From Robiginitomaculum sp. (GTDB lineage: Bacteria; Pseudomonadota; Alphaproteobacteria; Caulobacterales; Maricaulaceae), in the NCBI GenBank assembly GCA_002733605.1, contig NVWK01000001.1, forward strand, positions 237,837 to 301,836: 64,000 nt of DNA. Reading direction: 5' to 3'. Below the pieces are notes generated by a model. That model saw only the letters and a list, made by a program, of their open reading frames with translations. It did no database searches and had not been told where the DNA came from. Below, one piece after another: positions 49,819-64,000 of the stretch. Both the position numbers and the translations under genes were made by a program. Numbering within the stretch: the stretch's first letter is position 1; each line of letters opens with the position of its first letter.

Positions 49819-49842
49819 GCCGGTTTGTCCCCAAACCAGCTC
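49817..49842 (+). promoter_or_regulatory. leader hairpin just upstream of rpoD SD
   Basis: GAGC-C-GGTTTG-TCCC-CAAACC-A-GCTC, 10 paired positions with one C/A mismatch. Confidence 0.6.
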
Positions 49843-49860
49843 TAATTGGAGAATAAGTTT

Positions 49861-51918
<2,058 letters not shown>

Positions 51919-51924
51919 ATAGAG

Positions 51925-51956
51925 AAAAAGGCGCCAAGCCTTTCAAGCTCAGCGCC
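51925..51956 (-). terminator. Rho-independent terminator downstream of the 39-aa ORF
   Basis: On the minus strand: GGCGC-TG-AGC-TTGAAAG-GCT-TG-GCGCC followed by TTTTT; may also serve rpoD. Confidence 0.6.
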
Positions 51957-51963
51957 CTAATTG

Positions 51964-52083
51964 TTATTTTTTAGTTTTCACACGAATTGGGAACGCTTTC
52001 TTACCAATACTTTTGGCATATAAACGTTTCCCATTTTTCAGTGTAATGTATGAAACGAAAATAACTTCGTGTTCTTCAGACAT
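51964..52083 (-). CDS. small protein of 39 aa
   Basis: MSEEHEVIFVSYITLKNGKRLYAKSIGKKAFPIRVKTKK; AAGGAG 6 nt before the ATG; terminator follows the stop. Confidence 0.65.
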   Translation of the reverse strand: MSEEHEVIFVSYITLKNGKRLYAKSIGKKAFPIRVKTKK

Positions 52084-52113
52084 ATTCTACTCCTTAAATG
52101 GATTGACAAATAT

Positions 52114-52203
52114 GCAAAAAGTCACAGTATGTAGTTGCTAAACTGAGTGTGGCTTTTTGCACTCATAAGGGCGTTGGTGAATTTCACTAACGCCTTTTTT
52201 TAA
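52114..52203 (+). ncRNA. candidate structured RNA with Rho-independent terminator
   Basis: 13-bp stem GCAAAAAGTCACA/TGTGGCTTTTTGC (one G-U), then GGCGTTGGTGAA-TT-TCACTAACGCC followed by a T-run. Confidence 0.4.
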
Positions 52204-52225
52204 TTTTTCATCTATTTACATCACA

Positions 52226-52576
52226 TTATCTCTCCCTCCGTTTTAACTTCCAGCGGCCACCATCATATAGCAAACGACCCTCTCGCTTTAACCGAGAAAG
52301 TTGGGGTGAAAGTGAAGTCCTAAGCAAATTCACACGCTTTACTTTCAACATTTTCAACACCTCCAAAGCCGCTAAACCATCTGAATAATCTGCTAATAAT
52401 TCCAGTACATCCGCCTTTATTGACCCCTCAATAACTTCAGGCGGATTATCCCCTGACGCCCTATTTACCACACCAACAACCTTAAGCAGCGCGCCTTCAG
52501 CCACCCTCAGTGCCGAAATCTTCCCCTCCAGCTCCAAAATTTGCAACCGTATTTGTTTTAATAAATCATCACTCAT
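52226..52576 (-). CDS. hypothetical protein, possible winged-helix DNA-binding protein
   Basis: N-terminal coiled coil plus C-terminal LSRLKREGRLLYDGGRWKLKRR, a wHTH-like wing. Confidence 0.55.
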   Translation of the reverse strand: MSDDLLKQIRLQILELEGKISALRVAEGALLKVVGVVNRASGDNPPEVIEGSIKADVLELLADYSDGLAALEVLKMLKVKRVNLLRTSLSPQLSRLKREGRLLYDGGRWKLKRRER

Positions 52577-52589
52577 GCGCCTCTCTTAG

Positions 52590-52623
52590 CGGAATCCATA
52601 CCATATGTCAAGAACGGATTCCG
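52590..52623. promoter_or_regulatory. inverted repeat CGGAATCC-N18-GGATTCCG spanning a TTGACA box
   Basis: Exact 8-bp arms, 14 bp upstream of the 52576 start; minus strand between arms contains TTGACA. Confidence 0.6.
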
Positions 52624-52848
52624 TTTATCTTAAAATCAAGATTCCTTATTTTAATTAATAAAAACAACTAGATATAAGATATAATATAAAAATTAACCAT
52701 AAATTATTCACGGACTCGCCTGAAAAAACTTACCCCCACCGCCATTATGAACAAAAAAAGGACTCACGGCACACCCCTCTCTATTCACCACTTGAAATAA
52801 AAAAATAAATACATACATAATCAACTAGCAATACATATTTAGTATAAG

Positions 52849-53457
52849 GTGGTATCGTTAGTGACAATATATAGTACCAGTTACATAAATAGAAGGAGCG
52901 CGGAGAACCTGTTTCACGCAAGACGGTATGCTGAAAGTATGGGGGTAAACCTAAATTACCTAGTATCGATAAACTGGGATATATTAGGAGTTTCCGATCT
53001 GGACTCCACAGCGCACTTCAAGGAACTCAAGAAAAGGGTTTCAAGAGCATGGAAGTACCATACAAGCCTCGATGGCAGCGTAGGGGGTTTTTACCATCTA
53101 GAAGTTCAGGAAAATCCGAATGGAAAAACAAATACACACTGGTTACTTCATGTCGAAAAAGGGGCAGTTAAATGGCTTAACGAAACAATTGAAAATAGGC
53201 TTGAAAAAGTACTACTTTGTACGTTGCCGGACAACGCGCTTCATATGATGCACGTTCCACGCTCTGGCACATTACTAAAATATCTAAACAAAGGTATGAA
53301 TCCACTGTATGCAGCGCACTTTCACGTAAACCATGAAGATCAAGGAAAGATTACAGGGCAACGAACGAACACAAGTAGAAATCTTGGGCGAAACGCGAGA
53401 AAGAAAAACAATTGGCGACGCAAGAACCGCTTAACCAAATTTCAACGTGACATATGA
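52849..53457 (+). CDS. hypothetical protein, replication-initiator-like (tentative)
   Basis: 202 aa, basic, in AT-rich DNA; NTHWLLHVEKGA and LLKYLNKGMNP segments recall Rep-like families; GTG start after AAGGTGG. Confidence 0.5.
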   Translation: MVSLVTIYSTSYINRRSAENLFHARRYAESMGVNLNYLVSINWDILGVSDLDSTAHFKELKKRVSRAWKYHTSLDGSVGGFYHLEVQENPNGKTNTHWLLHVEKGAVKWLNETIENRLEKVLLCTLPDNALHMMHVPRSGTLLKYLNKGMNPLYAAHFHVNHEDQGKITGQRTNTSRNLGRNARKKNNWRRKNRLTKFQRDI

Positions 53458-53873
53458 TTAAAACGTTCCACATCCAAACCTCCGGCCCCGGCCTGTTCGA
53501 GTTTACGCACGACGTCACCCGCTTCGTCTCTGAAAGCGACCTAGACACCGGCCTTCTCACCCTATTCGTACAACATACCTCCTGCTCTCTGCTGATACAG
53601 GAAAATGCAGACCCGGATGTGAAACTGGATATGAACGGGTTTTTCTCACGAATGGTGCCGGACGCGAATGATGCCAGCATGCAGTGGCTCCGCCATACCT
53701 GTGAAGGGCCGGACGATATGCCCGCGCATATCAAAGCGGCGCTGACACCCGTATCCCTATCGATTCCGGTCAGTAATGGACGGCTCGCGCTCGGCACATG
53801 GCAGGGGATTTATCTGTTTGAACACCGCAACTCCGCCCATAGGCGCAGAGTGATCGGGCATTTAAGCGCGTAA
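53454..53873 (+). CDS. yjbQ: secondary thiamine-phosphate synthase enzyme / YjbQ family (UPF0047)
   Basis: LLTLFVQHTSCSLLIQENADPDVKLDM, GTWQGIYLFEHR. Confidence 0.93.
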   Translation: MIKTFHIQTSGPGLFEFTHDVTRFVSESDLDTGLLTLFVQHTSCSLLIQENADPDVKLDMNGFFSRMVPDANDASMQWLRHTCEGPDDMPAHIKAALTPVSLSIPVSNGRLALGTWQGIYLFEHRNSAHRRRVIGHLSA

Positions 53874-54335
53874 TTAACCCGCCAAAATCGCCTTCACAGC
53901 CGCGCCCGCTTTGCCCATGTCCATACGACCGGCAAATTCAGCCTTCAGCTTGCCCATAACCTTGCCCATATCTTTCAGACAGGTCGCGTCCAGAACATCC
54001 ACCGCCGATTTGACAGCCGCAGACAACTCCGCGTCGCTAACAGGTTTAGGCATATAGCCTTGGATCACGTCAATTTCGCTGCGCTCGCGCTCGGCCAGTT
54101 CGGGACGGCCATTATCTTCGTAGATTTTGGCGCTCTCTTGGCGTTGTTTCACCATTTTTGCCAATAGTGATAATATCTCCACGCTGTCGATACCATCCGG
54201 GCGATCTTCGGCCCGTGCAGCAATATCGCGGTCTTTGATCGCGGCATTGACCAGACGCAAGGTCGAAAGTGTCAATTTGTTTTTTTCTCTCATCGCGGCT
54301 TTCATGCCGTCCATTATTTCAGTTCTCAGGGTCAT
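53874..54335 (-). CDS. GatB/YqeY domain-containing protein
   Basis: LRTEIMDGMKAAMREKNKLTLSTLRLVNAAIKDRDI...YMPKPVSDAEL; start set to 54335. Confidence 0.92.
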   Translation of the reverse strand: MTLRTEIMDGMKAAMREKNKLTLSTLRLVNAAIKDRDIAARAEDRPDGIDSVEILSLLAKMVKQRQESAKIYEDNGRPELAERERSEIDVIQGYMPKPVSDAELSAAVKSAVDVLDATCLKDMGKVMGKLKAEFAGRMDMGKAGAAVKAILAG

Positions 54336-54488
54336 TACTATCCTTAGGGGCCAATTTATCGGCCATATTGAAATCGCATTCGTCTTAACACACAAATTTC
54401 AGCGCAAAAAGCCTTTATCAAGGAAATCTTCTTGACGCTGGTCGGGGGCAACCCTAGTTTCTGCGCGTTTGAATGTGAATCAACTTAA

Positions 54489-55691
54489 ATGCTCAGAAGG
54501 CGGGTATCTATGAAGGATCAGGCAGAAAATCAAGTCCCGATTGCATACCGCACGGAATCCCCTACGGGCGTTCTCGTGTTGGCCAGTGGACAAGTATTCT
54601 ATGGTTCCGGCTGCGGGGTGGTCGGAGATGCGTTGGGCGAGGTCTGTTTTAATACGGCCATGACCGGATATCAGGAGATTCTCACCGATCCCTCCTACGC
54701 CGCCCAAATCATCTGTTTCACCTTCCCCCATATCGGCAATACCGGCACCAATTCCGAAGACGAAGAAGCCGCCTGTAGCAACGCCGAACGCGCCGCCTGC
54801 GGAACCATATTTCGCGAAAAAATTACACAAGCCGCCAGTTGGCGCGCGCAATCGCATCTGGACGTCTGGTTGAAAAAACGCGGTATTGTCGGCCTTTCCG
54901 GTATTGATACCCGCGCCCTCACCGCATACATCCGCGAGAACGGCATGCCAAACGGTGTTGTCGCCCACGCGCCAGACGGTAAATTCGATATTCCCGCCCT
55001 GTTGGCCAAGGCCAAAGCCTGGGCCGGACTTGTCGGTGCCGATCTTGCCAAAGATGTCAGCACCGCCCAAACATATGAATGGAGCAAAAGCCGCTGGAAC
55101 TGGTCACAAGGATATGGATCAGCCGAGAACGCACCCAAACATGTCGTCGTGATCGATTACGGTGTGAAGCGCAATATTTTACGCTCGCTCGCCTCCGCTG
55201 GCATGACATCCACCGTCGTCCCTGCCAATATGAGCGCCGAAGATATTTTGGCAAAAAAACCTGACGGCATTGTCCTCTCCAACGGCCCCGGTGACCCGGA
55301 AGCCACTGGTGCGTATTCTTTACCCATTATCAAAGATTTGGTGGCAAGCGGCGTGCCCATCCTCGGCATATGTCTAGGACATCAAATGCTGGCTCTCGCA
55401 CTCGGTGGTAAAACCATCAAAATGCCGCAAGGCCATCATGGTGCCAACCATCCGGTCAAGGACTTTGAAACTGGCAAGGTGGAAATCGTGTCTATGAACC
55501 ATGGTTTTGCTGTTGATGGGGATAGCCTGCCCGAAGGTGTCTCGCAAACGCATGCGTCCCTGTTTGATGGCTCGAATTGCGGCTTGCGGCTTGACGGAAA
55601 ACCCGTCTTCTCCGTCCAGCATCACCCCGAAGCCAGCCCTGGCCCGCGTGACAGTTTCTATTTGTTCGAAAGATTCGCCGCCGCGCTTTAA
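54489..55691 (+). CDS. carA: carbamoyl-phosphate synthase small subunit
   Basis: [44 protein letters not shown]; alternative start 54510. Confidence 0.96.
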   Translation: MLRRRVSMKDQAENQVPIAYRTESPTGVLVLASGQVFYGSGCGVVGDALGEVCFNTAMTGYQEILTDPSYAAQIICFTFPHIGNTGTNSEDEEAACSNAERAACGTIFREKITQAASWRAQSHLDVWLKKRGIVGLSGIDTRALTAYIRENGMPNGVVAHAPDGKFDIPALLAKAKAWAGLVGADLAKDVSTAQTYEWSKSRWNWSQGYGSAENAPKHVVVIDYGVKRNILRSLASAGMTSTVVPANMSAEDILAKKPDGIVLSNGPGDPEATGAYSLPIIKDLVASGVPILGICLGHQMLALALGGKTIKMPQGHHGANHPVKDFETGKVEIVSMNHGFAVDGDSLPEGVSQTHASLFDGSNCGLRLDGKPVFSVQHHPEASPGPRDSFYLFERFAAAL

Positions 55692-56710
55692 ATTTTGCCC
55701 AGTGCGTCCAGATAGGCACAACTGTCCAGAACGCTTTCTTTTGCGGGTCTGAAGTTCACACCTGTCATCTCGACAACATAGGCATTGTCCACAGTGTGAT
55801 ATGTACCCAGATCAGAGGTGACGGATTTCAACCGGTCATCGAACAAAGCCGCCAACCGCAAAACAAAATTAGGCAATGTGCCTTTGGGTAATTTACGTCC
55901 CTTTTTCGGGTAGGCGGCACGGGCAATATCGGCAATATCCTGAAGCCATAAAGTCTCCCCCGCCCCGATTAATCTACGTCCAGAGGCGCACTTGGTTGTC
56001 ATGGCTGCAATATGCAGTGCCGCCAAATCACGCACATCAACAATCGGATAGGATGCCTTTGGCGTACGCGGAAATTCACCGGCAAACATTTGCTCAATCA
56101 ACGTCAACGATGTGCCGTAACGCGGCCCGATCGCAGGCCCCAGAACAAAGCCCGGATTAATAACGCATAAGCGATCTTCAAACCCCTGTACACGCGCATA
56201 CTCCCACGCGGACAGCTCCGCCCGCGTTTTGGAAACCGCATACGCGGTCAAAGCCCGCCAATCAGGGTCTGTCCAATCGTCTTCTGTCACCTTCATATGG
56301 GCGCCCTTGCCGGGCTTGCCGACCATGGCCACCAAAGACGACGTCATCACAATACGCTTCACACCGGCCGCAAAACCAGCCGCCAAAACCCGTTGCGCTC
56401 CTGCACGCGCAGCCGGCACAAGCGCTTCACGATCCGCGGGTTGTTCCAACGGAAATGGGGACGCCAAATGCTGGATATATTCACATCCCTGCACGGCCTC
56501 ATCCCAACCCTCTTCATTCGCAAGGTCAACTTCGACAAATGACAAGCCTGAAACATCAACACCGAGGGCCACTAAATCCTGACGTACAAGCTCACCCTTG
56601 GCCAGAGTACGCACCGTACCACGAACCTTATATCCGTTTTCCAACAAGCAACAGGCGACATGCCCCGCAATATAACCGCTGATACCTGTGACGAGAACTG
56701 TAGCGCCCAT
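55688..56710 (-). CDS. NAD-dependent epimerase/dehydratase family aldehyde reductase
   Basis: [39 protein letters not shown]. Confidence 0.9.
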   Translation of the reverse strand: MGATVLVTGISGYIAGHVACCLLENGYKVRGTVRTLAKGELVRQDLVALGVDVSGLSFVEVDLANEEGWDEAVQGCEYIQHLASPFPLEQPADREALVPAARAGAQRVLAAGFAAGVKRIVMTSSLVAMVGKPGKGAHMKVTEDDWTDPDWRALTAYAVSKTRAELSAWEYARVQGFEDRLCVINPGFVLGPAIGPRYGTSLTLIEQMFAGEFPRTPKASYPIVDVRDLAALHIAAMTTKCASGRRLIGAGETLWLQDIADIARAAYPKKGRKLPKGTLPNFVLRLAALFDDRLKSVTSDLGTYHTVDNAYVVEMTGVNFRPAKESVLDSCAYLDALGKI

Positions 56711-56712
56711 AT

Positions 56713-57621
56713 CTATTCCCTATTCCTATCTGATGTTTCCAGACTGATGTTTCCTGAGCAGCTTTGATTATAAATAGCAATCGCTTCCGGCATGTTTTGG
56801 TTAAAATCGGCAATACGGGTTTCCGCACTCGGATGAGTCGACGCAAATTCCTGCGGCGCATTGCCGCCGCTTGCCTGTTTCATACGCGCCCATAATTTCG
56901 GCGCTTCGCGTGGATCATAACATGCGCGCGCCATCAAAATCAGACCAATATAATCCGCCTCCGATTCGTGTGAGCGGGAAAACGGCAAGGCAAATCCGTA
57001 TTTTGAAATACCACCGAACACACCCATAACGGCACGCTGTGCCCCTGTATCCATGCCGCCAGCCCCCATCGCCACCCCCATACCGACGATACGTTGCATG
57101 TTTTGCTGGGCCATACGTTCAGCCCCGTGATGAGCGAGCGCGTGACCGATTTCGTGCCCCATAACCGCCGCCAATCCATCTTCATTCAGCGCCACAGGCA
57201 CAATGCCCGTATAGACGGCCGTATATCCGCCCGGCAGAGCGAACGCGTTGACTTGATTGGAACTGATCACAGTGTAGGTCCAATCAAATCCGGGATCTTC
57301 CGGGGCCGCAGCTTGAGCAAGCCTTGCCCCTATTTCACGTACCGTGTCTACAATGGGACCACGTACAAGCACCTGACTATCGCTCAAGATTTGTTGGTAA
57401 GACTGCAAACCAAGCTGCATTTCTTGTGCAGGTTTCATGGTCCGAAGTTGGGTGCGGCCCGTGAAAGGCACCGTTTTCTGGTTGGCAAAATAATATACGC
57501 CAGCCCCGATGGCGAATAACACCATGATTTTCCAGCGAAACCCACCGCCTCGCCGCCCTAACGTTTGGCGCCTCAACGCGGACGGGCGGGCGCGTGTATT
57601 ATAAATTGAACCTCTGGCCAT
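56713..57621 (-). CDS. M48 family metallopeptidase
   Basis: VMGHEIGHALAHHGAERMAQQ (HExxH), SHESEADYIGL; N-terminal TM; start 57621 or 57645. Confidence 0.92.
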   Translation of the reverse strand: MARGSIYNTRARPSALRRQTLGRRGGGFRWKIMVLFAIGAGVYYFANQKTVPFTGRTQLRTMKPAQEMQLGLQSYQQILSDSQVLVRGPIVDTVREIGARLAQAAAPEDPGFDWTYTVISSNQVNAFALPGGYTAVYTGIVPVALNEDGLAAVMGHEIGHALAHHGAERMAQQNMQRIVGMGVAMGAGGMDTGAQRAVMGVFGGISKYGFALPFSRSHESEADYIGLILMARACYDPREAPKLWARMKQASGGNAPQEFASTHPSAETRIADFNQNMPEAIAIYNQSCSGNISLETSDRNRE

Positions 57622-57759
57622 CCCCATTCCTCTCGACTCCCCCAAAATCGCTTATTATCGGCAGTTTTACAAGGACGAATGCTTGTATAATGCGCACGAG
57701 GCGACTATGCATACGAAGTTTTGTGTTTTGAACAGATTCTATGTGAGTATAGGTGTGAC

Positions 57760-61023
<3,264 letters not shown>

Positions 61024-61075
61024 CATTGTGCACCCCGCAAACAAGAGCTGCACAATTGTTTAGGCAGTACCCGGA

Positions 61076-61432
61076 TTAGGAAACCATTTTATGGTAGTAA
61101 GCCGTTATCCGTACGTCATCCAAATCTTTCACAAAACTTGCCAATAGATCTGTAGCACAGGCTTGACTGGCAAATCTGTCTTTTAAAGGGGCATATCCAA
61201 AGGTTCCACAGGCATGCTCGGCCTTGCTGGTCATGCGCTGGTAAACACGCTGCACACCATCAGGCGTCTCAAGCTCACGTAAGTCCACCTGCATATGCAC
61301 AGTGTCATTTTTCACAACACCAGCCTGTGCAGGAACTGCGCCCACCATAAGACCCGCAGCTAAGACAGTTATAATCTGTGCCTTGACGAATGTAGAGCGA
61401 AACTTCAGAATAAATCTCTGTTTATTGTGCAT
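61076..61432 (-). CDS. UrcA family protein
   Basis: Secretion signal then VHMQVDLRELETPDGVQRVYQRMTSKAEHACG. Confidence 0.8.
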   Translation of the reverse strand: MHNKQRFILKFRSTFVKAQIITVLAAGLMVGAVPAQAGVVKNDTVHMQVDLRELETPDGVQRVYQRMTSKAEHACGTFGYAPLKDRFASQACATDLLASFVKDLDDVRITAYYHKMVS

Positions 61433-61543
61433 TATATCATCTCCTTGTTGGTTAATGCTTGATAGATACGGCGGTAAGGTTGCACCCTTACCGCCATTCT
61501 ATATAAGGAAACCAGTTTGAGGGGGTAGTGTACTGAAGGCTCC

Positions 61544-61607
61544 TTATTGTTTATCAATAACAGAATCTATCTGCGACTACAAGTAAAAAATTATCGATAA
61601 ACAATAA
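61544..61607. repeat. 17-bp inverted repeat with one mismatch
   Basis: TTATTGTTTATCAATAA (61544..61560) and TTATCGATAAACAATAA (61591..61607). Confidence 0.6.
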
Positions 61608-61807
61608 TTATTGACAATGTTTCTATATCCGTATTTTTCCTTGGCAGATATACACCTCCATCAGGGCACGACTTCCCTGACTTCCCCCTTGCAATCCGCA
61701 CCCGTTGTTATTATGTTCCCGTCCCTTCTGGAGTGGGTCCATCATAAATTTGGGCTTTCACAATATGAAGTTATAATTTTTTAAGACTTAAGACGGATGT
61801 ATGAGAC

Positions 61808-62280
61808 ATGCAAAAATTTCCAATGACAACAGTCGGCCATGCCGCCTTAGAAGTAGAACTAAAACAACTCAAGACGGTTGAACGTCCGATCATTATCAAT
61901 GCAATTTCGGTTGCACGCGACCATGGTGATCTGAAAGAAAATGCTGAATATCATGCGGCCAAAGAAAAACAGGGGTTTATCGAGGGTCGTATTCAGGAGT
62001 TGGAAACCAAGCTTTCTCTCGCCCATGTGATCGACGTATCCCAAATGAACGGCGATACGGTGAAATTTGGCGCCACCATCACAATTGAAAATGTCGATAC
62101 GGATGAACAAAGTACCTACCAAATCGTTGGTGAAGACGAGGCGAATATTAAAGCTGGAAGAATCTCTATTACAGCCCCGATTGCACGGGCTATGATAGGG
62201 AAAGAAGTTGGGGACGAATTCGAAGTCCACGCGCCAGGCGGGGCAAAGGGCTATGAAATTATGGGAATTGTTTTCAAATA

Positions 62281-62281
<1 letters not shown>
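61808..62281 (+). CDS. greA: transcription elongation factor GreA
   Basis: [38 protein letters not shown]. Confidence 0.96.

Positions 62282-64000
<1,719 letters not shown>

Noticed and set aside
52747-52800. 17-aa ORF MNKKRTHGTPLSIHHLK upstream of the 202-aa ORF
   Set aside because: Considered as a leader peptide, but no SD or attenuator structure supports it; short ORFs are expected by chance.

Overview
This is a 64 kb alphaproteobacterial chromosome segment. A Hyphomonadaceae/Maricaulales-like host is inferred from the pleD-divK pair, the PyrB/PyrC' pair and a DnaG lacking the usual CHC2 zinc residues. Most of it is conserved housekeeping: gatC, ruvX, pyrB-pyrC'-plsY-dprA-topA-rnr, rpmG, pleD-divK, dinB, panD, dnaG-rpoD, carA, carB, greA, trxB. 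The main accessory block (about 28.9-43.4 kb) is a beta-mannan/glucomannan utilisation locus. It encodes GH5 and GH26 lipoprotein mannanases, a GH130_1-type mannosylglucose phosphorylase, two AGE-family epimerases/isomerases, a GH3 enzyme, an SSS symporter, a LacI regulator, an aldo-keto reductase and a Gfo/Idh/MocA oxidoreductase, with no TonB receptor in view. Two palindromic operator classes can be read in it. Smaller foreign-looking segments are (i) a release-factor-like GGQ protein and a DUF1415 gene ending at the 3' end of a tRNA(CAT), and (ii) an AT-rich island between rpoD and yjbQ with orphan ORFs, a 39-aa small ORF and a structured RNA candidate. Regulatory observations include three tandem 13-bp repeats plus a hairpin directly upstream of rpoD, a GAAC-N7-GAAC SOS box upstream of dinB, and a stop codon inside a bidirectional terminator loop. 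I did not find a clearly new defence or mobile system. The most novel-looking parts are the rpoD 5' leader, the rpoD-yjbQ AT-rich island, and the operator layout of the mannan locus. All calls come from reading the sequence and supplied ORFs; no database searches were run.
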